From Bacteroidales bacterium (GTDB lineage: Bacteria > Bacteroidota > Bacteroidia > Bacteroidales > WCHB1-69): a stretch of DNA of 42,651 bases. Below are positions 24,027 to 32,378 of the stretch, piece after piece (position 1 is the stretch's first letter; every line of letters begins with the position of its first letter). Position numbers and translations under genes: made by a program. The DNA is taken from the NCBI GenBank assembly GCA_017616775.1, contig JAFZXM010000028.1, positions 66,172-108,822 on the forward strand, in the 5' to 3' direction. The notes beneath the pieces were generated by a model. It searched no databases. It was not told the origin of the DNA and saw nothing but the letters and a program-made list of their open reading frames with translations.

Positions 24027-25922
24027 ATGAATTATCTGAATGTAGAAAATTTATCAAAGAGTTATGGCGAAAATCTGCTGTTTGAAAATGTGTCTTTCGG
24101 CATAGAAAAAGGGCAGAAAGTGGCGTTGATAGCCAAAAACGGCACCGGCAAAACCACTTTGCTGAACATATTGATGGGTTTGGATACGGCGGATAGCGGA
24201 AAATATACTCTCAGAGGGGATATCAAAGTGGCATATCTTCCGCAGGTGTTCGATACGGCGGCAAATATCAGCGTGTTGGATGCCGTGTTTAATTCGGACA
24301 ACGGGCAGGTGAGGGCCATAAAAGAATATGAAAAAGCATTACAGCAATGCAATGATGCCGATACGGAGGAAGGCCGGCAGCGGTTGCAGTCGGCAATAGA
24401 GGCCATGGATGCATTTGAAGCATGGAATTTTGAGTCCAAGGCAAAGGAGATATTGCATAAATTGGACTTGGAAGACTATTTTAAACACATGAATGAGCTT
24501 TCCGGCGGCCAGCGCAAAAAGGTGGCTTTGGCTAAAATATTGCTCTCGCAGGCGGATTTTTTGATTATGGACGAACCTACCAACCATTTGGATATAGATA
24601 TGATAGAATGGTTGGAAGCTTATCTTACCACCGCCAACACCACTTTGCTGATGGTTACTCACGACAGATTTTTTTTGGACAAGGTGTGTGATGAGATCAT
24701 AGAGTTGGATGCATCCGGAGTGTATCGTTATAAGGGCAAATATAATTATTTTTTGGAAAAAAAACAGGAGCGTTTGTCCAATCAGGCTGCCGAAATGGAA
24801 AAGTTGCGTAATATTTATCGCAAAGAATTGGAGTGGATGCGGTCAACACCGCAGGCCCGCAGCACCAAGGCGAAGGCGCGTATAGACAATTTCGCGGCGT
24901 TGAAGCGGCAACTTGCCGTGCCCATGGCCGAAAAAGACAATGATTTTTCCGTAAAAACAGAACGTGTCGGCAATAAAATATTGGAAATAGACAATTTGGA
25001 TTTTTCCTATGGCCCCACGCCCATAGTCAGTGATTTTTCCTATATCTTTAAAAAAGGAGAGCGTTGCGGAGTGATAGGCCGGAACGGTTCCGGCAAAACC
25101 ACACTTTTAAGGCTAATAGTCAACGAACTCAAGCCCGATGCGGGAAAAATTACCTTCGGCTCCACCATAGTGACGGGCTATTACAGTCAGGATGAACTGA
25201 ATTCCGAAAACGACGGCAAACGGGTGATAGATATAGTAAAAGAACATGCGGAAATGGTGAGAATGTCCGGAGGAAATCTGATATCGGCACCGGTGTTTTT
25301 AAAGCATTTCGGCTTTGGTTATGATTTGCAATACAACTATTATGAAAAACTCAGCGGCGGTCAGCGCCGTAAATTGCATTTATTGCTTGTGTTGCTCAAA
25401 AATCCTAATTTTTTGATTTTGGATGAGCCTACCAACGATTTTGACATAGACACTTTAAATCTTTTGGAAGATTTTTTATTGCATTTTGAAGGCTGTTTGT
25501 TGATAGTGTCACACGACAGATGGTTTATGGACAAATTGGTGGACCATGTGTTTATAATGGACAAAGGCGGAAAAATCAAAGACTATTACGGCAATTATAC
25601 AGATTATAAATCACAGCGCCAAAAGGAGGAAAGAAATATTGCCAAGCAGCAAAAAAACGAAAAAACATCCCCAATCAGGCACAAGGCTCCTGCAGTTGAC
25701 ACCAATAGGCGCACTTACAAAGAAGAACAGGAATTTCTTTTGTTGGAGAAAGAAATAGAAGAATTGGAATTGTTGCAAAAACAATTGGTGGAGCAGCTGG
25801 CTTCTGCCGGGATATCGCCTCAGGAAAGTTTGCGTTTGTCGCAAGAGTATGCTGACAATGAGCGGATATTGGATACAAAAACCGTACGGTGGCTTGAATT
25901 GAGTGAAAAAATGCCCAAGTAA
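24027..25922 (+). CDS. ABC-F family ATPase (Uup-like)
   Basis: 631 residues with two ABC cassettes and no membrane part. Cassette one: Walker A 'AKNGTGKTTLL' near residue 39, signature 'LSGGQRKKVALAKILL', Walker B 'FLIMDEPTNHLD'. The linker is the ABC-F type with 'RSTPQARSTKAKARI'. Cassette two: 'GRNGSGKTTLLRLI', 'LSGGQRRKLHLLLVLL', 'FLILDEPTNDFD'. The C-terminus is a coiled coil ('LLLEKEIEELELLQKQLVEQ'), as in Uup, which binds DNA or ribosomes. ABC-F proteins act on the ribosome or in replication-linked processes. A resistance role cannot be excluded, but the Uup-type tail makes housekeeping more likely. Confidence 0.88.
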   Translation: MNYLNVENLSKSYGENLLFENVSFGIEKGQKVALIAKNGTGKTTLLNILMGLDTADSGKYTLRGDIKVAYLPQVFDTAANISVLDAVFNSDNGQVRAIKEYEKALQQCNDADTEEGRQRLQSAIEAMDAFEAWNFESKAKEILHKLDLEDYFKHMNELSGGQRKKVALAKILLSQADFLIMDEPTNHLDIDMIEWLEAYLTTANTTLLMVTHDRFFLDKVCDEIIELDASGVYRYKGKYNYFLEKKQERLSNQAAEMEKLRNIYRKELEWMRSTPQARSTKAKARIDNFAALKRQLAVPMAEKDNDFSVKTERVGNKILEIDNLDFSYGPTPIVSDFSYIFKKGERCGVIGRNGSGKTTLLRLIVNELKPDAGKITFGSTIVTGYYSQDELNSENDGKRVIDIVKEHAEMVRMSGGNLISAPVFLKHFGFGYDLQYNYYEKLSGGQRRKLHLLLVLLKNPNFLILDEPTNDFDIDTLNLLEDFLLHFEGCLLIVSHDRWFMDKLVDHVFIMDKGGKIKDYYGNYTDYKSQRQKEERNIAKQQKNEKTSPIRHKAPAVDTNRRTYKEEQEFLLLEKEIEELELLQKQLVEQLASAGISPQESLRLSQEYADNERILDTKTVRWLELSEKMPK

Positions 25923-25956
25923 GTAATAAATAGGGGTGTGGTTTCAAAAAAAATGT

Positions 25957-25964
25957 TACCTTTG
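25957..25964 (+). promoter_or_regulatory. -7 box TACCTTTG of transketolase N-subunit gene
   Basis: 25 bases before ATG 25989; it excludes the longer open frame that begins at 25938. Confidence 0.65.
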
Positions 25965-25988
25965 CAAGATGCAATAAATATTATAATT

Positions 25989-26843
25989 ATGATACACAAG
26001 GAAAGAATTTCTGAATTGGAAAAAATAGCTTCTCAAATCAGAAGAGATGCGTTAAGAATGGTTCATGCAGTACAATCGGGGCATCCCGGCGGCTCTTTGG
26101 GATGTGCGGATTTTATGGCGGCTTTGTATTTTGAGGTAATGAATGCGGATCCGCAACATTTCACGCAAGAAGGCACAAATGAAGATATGTTTTTCTTGTC
26201 GAACGGGCATATCTCTCCTTGTTTGTATTCAGCGTTGGCACGCAGGGGCTATTTTGATGTGTCGGAATTGTCCACCTTCAGAAAATTGCATACCCGCTTG
26301 CAAGGGCATCCGTCCAACAGTCATGGTTTGCCGGGTGTAAGAGTGGCATCGGGTTCCTTAGGGCAGGGTGCATCCATAGCTTTAGGTGTTGCCGAAGCCA
26401 AAAAAATGAATAAAGATCAATCTTTGGTATATGTGCTCACCGGGGACGGCGAATTGGAAGAAGGCCAGGTGTGGGAAGCATTCATGTACGCAGGGTCCAA
26501 GCATGTGGATAATATTATTCTTACCGTGGATTATAATCACAAACAAATTGACGGCTCTGTGGAAAATGTGATGGATATGCTGGATTTGCCGGCAAAATTC
26601 AAAGCATTCGGTTGGGAAGTGGTAGAAGGTGAAGGAAACGACATGGAACAATTGCTCCAGGCTTTGCAAAAGGCCAAATCCTTAACGGGCAAAGCCAAGC
26701 CCGTGGCTTTTGTCATGCACACGGAAATGGGTTATGGCGTTGATTTTATGTGCGGCAATAACAAATGGCACGGTTCGGCACCCAATGACGAACAATTAGC
26801 CGCCGCTTTGCAACAAATTCCGGAAACATTAGGAGATTATTAA
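25989..26843 (+). CDS. Transketolase, N-terminal subunit
   Basis: 284 residues, matching the thiamine-diphosphate-binding half of transketolase only. Visible: H32 in 'QSGHPGGSLG', 'FLSNGHISPCLYSALA', 'GSLGQGASIALG', and the ThDP motif from 'GDGELEEGQVWEA' to the Asn in 'DYNHKQIDG'. The pyrimidine-binding and C-terminal domains are absent and the end is a proper stop after 'ETLGDY'. In bacteria with split transketolase a separate C-terminal gene usually follows at once. Here the next gene is an LptF/G permease, so the partner must be elsewhere. The reaction is ketol transfer in the pentose phosphate pathway, if the partner exists. Confidence 0.9.
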   Translation: MIHKERISELEKIASQIRRDALRMVHAVQSGHPGGSLGCADFMAALYFEVMNADPQHFTQEGTNEDMFFLSNGHISPCLYSALARRGYFDVSELSTFRKLHTRLQGHPSNSHGLPGVRVASGSLGQGASIALGVAEAKKMNKDQSLVYVLTGDGELEEGQVWEAFMYAGSKHVDNIILTVDYNHKQIDGSVENVMDMLDLPAKFKAFGWEVVEGEGNDMEQLLQALQKAKSLTGKAKPVAFVMHTEMGYGVDFMCGNNKWHGSAPNDEQLAAALQQIPETLGDY

Positions 26844-26879
26844 TCTTTTTATCAGCTCTTTTCCAAAGGCAGCATTGCT

Positions 26880-28346
26880 ATGAAAGTAACGGATAAATTT
26901 TTGTTAAAAACATATATTGGTCCGTTTATATTGACCTTTATGGTGATGTTGTTTATATTGCTTATGCAATTTTTATGGAAATATGTAGATGATCTTGTAG
27001 GTAAAGGATTAGAGTTGTTTGTTTTGCTCAAGCTGTTGTTCTACAGTGCTTTTACATTTGTTCCGTTGGCTTTGCCTTTATCGGTATTGCTGTCTTCTCT
27101 TATCACTTTCGGTAATTTGTCGGAGCGGAATGAGCTTACGGCGCTGAAAAGTGCCGGTATCCCGTTGTTCAGGATAATGCGTCCGCTTACCGTGTTTGCC
27201 GTGGCAATATCTATAGTCGCCTTTGTGTTTGCCAATAATGTAGTGCCGGTGATGAGCTTGAAATTCACGGTATTGCTGCACGACATACAGGCACAAAAGC
27301 CAGCCTTGAGCATAGATGAAGGTATATTTTACAGGGGAATAGATAATTATATTATCCGCATAGGCAAAAAGGACAAAGACAATTCCACCATATACGATGT
27401 GCTTATTTATGACCACACACGCAACAACGGATATGCAACGTTGACTTACGGCAAAAAAGGAAGAATGGAACTTTCCGATAACAAGCAGACTTTGTTGTTT
27501 ACCCTGGAAGATGGTTTTATATATGATGAAAACGTGCAATACGACGCATCGTTGAGGTCCACCGATATGCCGCTGTTGAGAGGAACATTCAAATCACAGC
27601 AGGTGAAATTCGATTTATCGTCATTTAAATTGCAACACACAAGTGAAGATTTTTATAAAGACAGTTATGAAATGCTTAACGTGCTGCAGTTGGACAGATA
27701 TATTGACACCATGCGCAGGGATTTGTACACCTTGAAGAGCAGAAGAGGCAGCGATTTGCTGTTGAATTTGCGTTCGTTATCCAATTTGTATACCGATACC
27801 TTGCAGCGGCATTATGCAGATACGTTAAGTGAACATATTGATTTTACCATCAGCCAGAAATCAAAAATATACGAATATGCCGTGCAGAGTTCCAGAGAGA
27901 ATATGGGCCTTATGGAATTTAATATGCTGGATTACGATTCTCAACAAAAGCAGATGTGGCGTTATGAAATAGAATGGCACAGAAAATTTTCCTTGTCCAT
28001 AGCATGTTTGCTGTTGTTTTTCATAGGGGTTCCTTTAGGTGCCATTATTCGCAAGGGAGGCTTGGGAATTCCGCTTACGGTGTCCATATTGGTGTTTGTG
28101 GTTTATTGGGTTACCTCCACCATGGGAGAGCGGATGTCCAGAATAGGCACCATCCCTCCGTATTTCGGCATGTGGATATCCACTTTGCTGTTATTGCCCC
28201 TGGGTATATTTTTGGTGTACAAAGCTTCCACCGAAGCAGGCTTGTCCGATTTGTCCGCATTAAAAGTATTTTTGGACAAATTATCGGCAAAGAATCCTTT
28301 GCGAAAACTTAAGCAGACCTATTATGAGGATACTACAAATATGTAA
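26880..28346 (+). CDS. LptF/LptG family LPS-transport permease
   Basis: 488 residues. Three N-terminal membrane segments (about residues 16-36, 52-75, 100-122), a large periplasmic part (about 125-360) of the beta-jellyroll type, and three C-terminal segments match the LptF/LptG (YjgP/YjgQ) layout. 'LKTYIGPFILTFMVMLFILL' and 'ERNELTALKSAGIPLFRIMRP' are characteristic, the latter being the coupling helix to LptB. It extracts LPS from the inner membrane. The periplasmic part is longer than in E. coli, as in other Bacteroidota. Its 3' end overlaps the next gene by 23 bases. Confidence 0.9.
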   Translation: MKVTDKFLLKTYIGPFILTFMVMLFILLMQFLWKYVDDLVGKGLELFVLLKLLFYSAFTFVPLALPLSVLLSSLITFGNLSERNELTALKSAGIPLFRIMRPLTVFAVAISIVAFVFANNVVPVMSLKFTVLLHDIQAQKPALSIDEGIFYRGIDNYIIRIGKKDKDNSTIYDVLIYDHTRNNGYATLTYGKKGRMELSDNKQTLLFTLEDGFIYDENVQYDASLRSTDMPLLRGTFKSQQVKFDLSSFKLQHTSEDFYKDSYEMLNVLQLDRYIDTMRRDLYTLKSRRGSDLLLNLRSLSNLYTDTLQRHYADTLSEHIDFTISQKSKIYEYAVQSSRENMGLMEFNMLDYDSQQKQMWRYEIEWHRKFSLSIACLLLFFIGVPLGAIIRKGGLGIPLTVSILVFVVYWVTSTMGERMSRIGTIPPYFGMWISTLLLLPLGIFLVYKASTEAGLSDLSALKVFLDKLSAKNPLRKLKQTYYEDTTNM

Positions 28347-29514
28347 CAAATCCCCGTATCCTGCAAAAGAGGGGGGACCTATCGCCATGAATGCGGTTGC
28401 GGAATCGTTATTGCAATCGGGCCATGAAATTAAAATATTGGCTTTAAACACCCCGAAATATCATGTGGATGAAAACGCCGCAGATGCATCCTACAAAGAG
28501 CGCACCCATATTGAATGGTGCGCGGTGGATACGTCTTTTTCCGCCAAACAGGCTTTCATGTGTTTGTTGAAAAACAAATCCTATCATGTGGCAAGGTTTT
28601 ATCATCCTGAAGTAGAGAAAAAACTCCAGGCCATATTGTGTGCCTGCCGGTATGATGTAGTGATATTGGAAACCATATATATGTCAGACTATATTCCTGT
28701 TATCCGTCAATACAGTCAGGCGAAAATAGTATTGAGAGCGCATAATGTGGAAAACAGGGTGTGGCACAGGGTGGCAAGGCGCACCGCCAATATAGTCAAA
28801 CGCGCTTATCTGTCCGTATTGGCAAGGCAATTAAAGCAATATGAAAAGAAGATGTTGCCGGCGTTTGATGCAGTGTGGGCTATTTCCGACAAAGATGCGC
28901 GCATATTGCAATCATACGGAAACAATCATGTATATACCCTGCCGTTTGCATTGCCGATAGAACATTGCGGACGTTTGGAACCGATGAAGTCCGATAGTTT
29001 GTTTTCCATAGGTTCTATGGATTGGGAACCCAACAGGGAAGGCCTGAATTGGTTTTTGCATAAGGTGTGGCCTTTGATACATGCCGCTTATCCGCAATTG
29101 GTTTTCCGCATGGCAGGCAGAAACATGCCACCGGAATTTTATCAATATCAGTCTTCCGGTCTTCAGGTGGTGGGTGAGGTGCCTGATGCACTGGAATTTA
29201 TGAAACAAAATGATGTGCTGATAGTGCCGTTGATGTCCGGAAGCGGAATAAGAATAAAAATCATAGAAGCCATGTCGATAGCCAAACTGGTGATAACTAC
29301 AAGCATAGGAGCGGAAGGTTTGGATGTGGAGCATCAAAAACAAGTGCTTGTTGCCGATACTCCCCAACAATTTTTGCAAGCCGTCCGTTATGTGATGCAG
29401 CATACTGACGATTGTGAGCAAATAAGGCGGCAGGCACAACAATATGTATGCGACAATCACGATTATAAAGTGGTGAATGGCGTGCTTTCGCAGTTGTTAG
29501 CCCGATTGGCATAA
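28324..29514 (+). CDS. GT4-type glycosyltransferase
   Basis: 396 residues starting inside the LptF/G gene with 'MRILQICNKSPYPAKEGGP', the donor-less N-terminal pattern shared with the Stp1-like enzyme at 6394. The C-terminal half has 'LRAHNVENRVWHRVA' and the donor-binding region 'GSGIRIKIIEAMSIAKLVIT'. It is probably a cytoplasmic enzyme building a surface glycan. Overlap with the LPS-transport permease suggests translational coupling and a role in lipopolysaccharide-linked glycan assembly. The sugar is unknown. Confidence 0.85.
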   Translation: MRILQICNKSPYPAKEGGPIAMNAVAESLLQSGHEIKILALNTPKYHVDENAADASYKERTHIEWCAVDTSFSAKQAFMCLLKNKSYHVARFYHPEVEKKLQAILCACRYDVVILETIYMSDYIPVIRQYSQAKIVLRAHNVENRVWHRVARRTANIVKRAYLSVLARQLKQYEKKMLPAFDAVWAISDKDARILQSYGNNHVYTLPFALPIEHCGRLEPMKSDSLFSIGSMDWEPNREGLNWFLHKVWPLIHAAYPQLVFRMAGRNMPPEFYQYQSSGLQVVGEVPDALEFMKQNDVLIVPLMSGSGIRIKIIEAMSIAKLVITTSIGAEGLDVEHQKQVLVADTPQQFLQAVRYVMQHTDDCEQIRRQAQQYVCDNHDYKVVNGVLSQLLARLA

Positions 29515-29585
29515 TCTGTCCCCGTATCGGGTTGATATGGTATTTTTTTTTGGCTTTGAATAGAAAAACGCATGTTTTTTTTATG

Positions 29586-29593
29586 TACATTTG
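29586..29593 (+). promoter_or_regulatory. -7 box TACATTTG of response regulator gene
   Basis: A perfect TAnnTTTG box 22 bases before ATG 29616. Confidence 0.6.
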
Positions 29594-29615
29594 CAATATT
29601 AATTAATGAGGACGT

Positions 29616-30776
29616 ATGGCAAGAATATTGATAATAGACGATGATCCCATAATACGCAAGTCGGTGCGTGAAATTATGGAATATGAAAACTATGAGGTGG
29701 ATGAAATAGAAAACGCCAAACGGGCATTGGAACAGGTAAAAAAAGTGGAATACAACGCTATTTTATGTGATATTAAAATGCCGGAGATGAGCGGAATAGA
29801 ATTCTTGGAGGCTTTTGACCATAAAGACACCGTTCCCGTGGTGATGATTACCGGTCACGGAGATGTGGACACCGCTGTGGAAGCATTGACAAAAGGAGCC
29901 TTTGATTTTATTCAAAAGCCTATGGATATGAATCGTTTGCTTATTTCAGTACGTCATGCCATAGATAGGGAACATTTGGTTACGGAGACCAAACGTTTGG
30001 TTAAAAAACACAGCAAGAAATATGAAATTATAGGCAATTCTCCTGCCATCAATGCCATGAAGGAAATGATAGAGAGAGTGGCTCCCACCAATACGCGTGT
30101 GCTTATTACCGGAGAAAACGGCACGGGTAAAGAAATGGTGGCGCATTGGCTGCACGAAAAAAGCAATCGTGCCAACAACGCCCTGGTGGAGGTGAATTGT
30201 GCCGCTATTCCTTCGGAACTGATAGAAAGTGAATTGTTCGGACATGAAAAGGGTTCGTTTACCTCTGCCATCAAACAGCGCAAAGGAGATTTTGAATTGG
30301 CGGATCACGGTACTTTATTTCTGGATGAAATAGGAGACATGAATCTTTCAGCGCAAGCCAAAATGTTAAGGGCTTTGCAGGAAGGGAAAATCACCAGAGT
30401 GGGAGGAGAAAAAGAAATACCTGTAGATGTAAGGGTGATAGCCGCCACCAACAAGCATTTGCAAGAAGAAATAGCCAACAAGCGTTTCAGAGAAGACCTT
30501 TACCACCGTTTGAGCGTGATAATTATCCATGTTCCGCCATTGAGGGAAAGAGTAGAAGACATCCCTTTGCTGATAGACCATTTTATGAATCAGATATGCG
30601 AATCGGAAAATATGCCCAAATGTGAAATAGAGAGTGAGGCGGTAGAGGAATTGAAGAGTTTGCCCTGGCCGGGCAATATTCGCGAATTGCGCAATGTGGT
30701 GGAACGTCTGGTGATATTGTGTAATAAAAAAATCACCATTGATGATGTAAAAAAATATGTTATAGGAGTGTATTAA
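29616..30776 (+). CDS. NtrC-type response regulator without HTH domain
   Basis: 386 residues. A receiver domain (residues 1-120) has acidic D8-D10, phosphoacceptor D52 in 'ILCDIKMPEMSG', and K101. An AAA+ domain follows with Walker A 'GENGTGKE' (166-173), Walker B 'TLFLDEIGD' (233-241), and R-fingers in 'FREDLYHRLSV'. The sigma-54 contact loop, normally GAFTGA, reads 'GSFTSA' (213-218). The protein ends 'ITIDDVKKYVIGVY', right after the AAA+ lid, with no Fis-type HTH. This is a known Bacteroidota form, so loss of DNA binding is not a local truncation. No histidine kinase is next to it. Confidence 0.92.
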   Translation: MARILIIDDDPIIRKSVREIMEYENYEVDEIENAKRALEQVKKVEYNAILCDIKMPEMSGIEFLEAFDHKDTVPVVMITGHGDVDTAVEALTKGAFDFIQKPMDMNRLLISVRHAIDREHLVTETKRLVKKHSKKYEIIGNSPAINAMKEMIERVAPTNTRVLITGENGTGKEMVAHWLHEKSNRANNALVEVNCAAIPSELIESELFGHEKGSFTSAIKQRKGDFELADHGTLFLDEIGDMNLSAQAKMLRALQEGKITRVGGEKEIPVDVRVIAATNKHLQEEIANKRFREDLYHRLSVIIIHVPPLRERVEDIPLLIDHFMNQICESENMPKCEIESEAVEELKSLPWPGNIRELRNVVERLVILCNKKITIDDVKKYVIGVY

Positions 30777-30794
30777 CAATAAAAACGGTTGACC

Positions 30795-32378
30795 ATGAAA
30801 TCTTTATATATTATTTTTTGTTTGAGTTTTTTTATCCTTGCGGCTCAGGCGCAAACATTGGAAACAATGGATTTTCAAGATGAATGTACCACTATTACCA
30901 TGGGGAAAAAAGCCACGGATGACGGTTCGGTACGCACTTCGCATACCGACGACAGCCATCGTTCCCGCACTAATGTTACAATAGTACCGGCACAAAACCA
31001 TAAGGCCGGTGAGATGGTGACCATGTATGTGCGCAAGTGGGACAACACCACCAAAATGCCGAGCTATCGCAATGACAGCATAGGGCAAATTCCCCAGGTG
31101 CCCCATACTTATGCCTATGTCAACACGGCCTATCCCTGTATGAATGAAAAGCAGGTGGGAATAGGAGAAAGCACAATAGGAGGACGGAGTGAGTTGAAAT
31201 CGGATGAGGGTTTGATAGACTGTCAGCGTTTGTGCGGTTTGATACTTCAGCGCAGCGCTACGGCAAGAGAAGGTATAAAAGTGGCAGGAGCATTGCTGAA
31301 GGAATATGGCTGGATAGATGCGGGAGAGTGTCTTACCATATGCGATAAAAGCGAAGTGTGGCACATGGAAATATATGGCCCCGGCAAGGGTAATAAAGGA
31401 GCGGTGTGGGTGGCACAAAGGGTGCCGGACGATCATATCGCAGTCAATGCCAATGCCAGCACTATCAAGCAAATAGATATAAACGATACGGCCAACTTTT
31501 TATGTTCCGAAAATATATACTCTTTGGCATTGGACAGCGGCTGGTGGAAAGAAGGGGAGCCTTTTTTGTTCTGTTATGTATATGCACCGCAGAGCCGCAC
31601 CATGTTAGCCTGTCGTCGTAGAGAATGGAGGGTGTATGATTTATTGGCGCCATCGTTAAAATTGGATCCTAATGCGGAGAATTATCCTTTTTCCGTCAAG
31701 CCGGATAGTCCTGTGACTATGGAAACAATGATGAATGTGTTTAAAGATTATTACGAAGGCACAGAATACGATATGCGAAAAAACATTACCGTTACCAATG
31801 ACAGCGGCAAAACGGTGATATCTCCTTTGGCCAATCCTTTTATGTCGGTAGACGAGTTGCGGCTGCATAAAGTGAACGGAGGTTGGAATGCTTTGGGCGA
31901 AAGAGCCATAGCCGTGCGTTTTACCGTGTACGGCACCATTATACAAAGCAGAGACTGGTTGCCGGATGCAATAGGCGGTTTGTTGTGGTTTGCATTGGAT
32001 AATGTGGCCTCATCGGTATATGTTCCTATTTATTGTTCTGTTACCGATTTGCCGGAAACCTATAAGGTTTGCGGAAGAGAATCGGGGTTTAGCCGCACTT
32101 CCGCATGGTGGGCGTTTAACAGAGTGGGTACGCTGGCGGCACAACGATGGGGTACATTCCGACACGAAGTGGAAAAAACATGGAAGCCTTTCCAAAAGGC
32201 ATTGTTAAAAAATCAATATCAGATAGAGCAACAGGCGCTGTCTGTTTACAATGAAAAAAATCCTGCCAAAACCATCAACATGCTTACCAAATATACTATA
32301 GAGCAAGCCAACAGGGCTGTAAATGTGGCATGGGACCTCGGCGATGCCATTTGGACAAAATATGATGAATGGTGGTAA
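30795..32378 (+). CDS. Peptidase C69 family protein (second paralogue)
   Basis: 527 residues from ATG 30795; an in-frame TTG lies at 30789. The signal peptide ends 'LAAQA|Q'. The candidate nucleophile is C31 in 'ECTTITMGKKATDDGSV', preceded by a short propeptide (about residues 20-30) that would have to be removed, as in classical PepD precursors. Shared blocks with the paralogue at 11382 include 'GIGESTIGGRSELKS', 'GECLTICDKSEVWHMEIYG' and 'DAIGGLLWFALDNVASSVYVP'. It is likely an exported dipeptidase. It follows the response regulator by 18 bases and overlaps the helicase start by 14 bases. Confidence 0.85.
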   Translation: MKSLYIIFCLSFFILAAQAQTLETMDFQDECTTITMGKKATDDGSVRTSHTDDSHRSRTNVTIVPAQNHKAGEMVTMYVRKWDNTTKMPSYRNDSIGQIPQVPHTYAYVNTAYPCMNEKQVGIGESTIGGRSELKSDEGLIDCQRLCGLILQRSATAREGIKVAGALLKEYGWIDAGECLTICDKSEVWHMEIYGPGKGNKGAVWVAQRVPDDHIAVNANASTIKQIDINDTANFLCSENIYSLALDSGWWKEGEPFLFCYVYAPQSRTMLACRRREWRVYDLLAPSLKLDPNAENYPFSVKPDSPVTMETMMNVFKDYYEGTEYDMRKNITVTNDSGKTVISPLANPFMSVDELRLHKVNGGWNALGERAIAVRFTVYGTIIQSRDWLPDAIGGLLWFALDNVASSVYVPIYCSVTDLPETYKVCGRESGFSRTSAWWAFNRVGTLAAQRWGTFRHEVEKTWKPFQKALLKNQYQIEQQALSVYNEKNPAKTINMLTKYTIEQANRAVNVAWDLGDAIWTKYDEWW

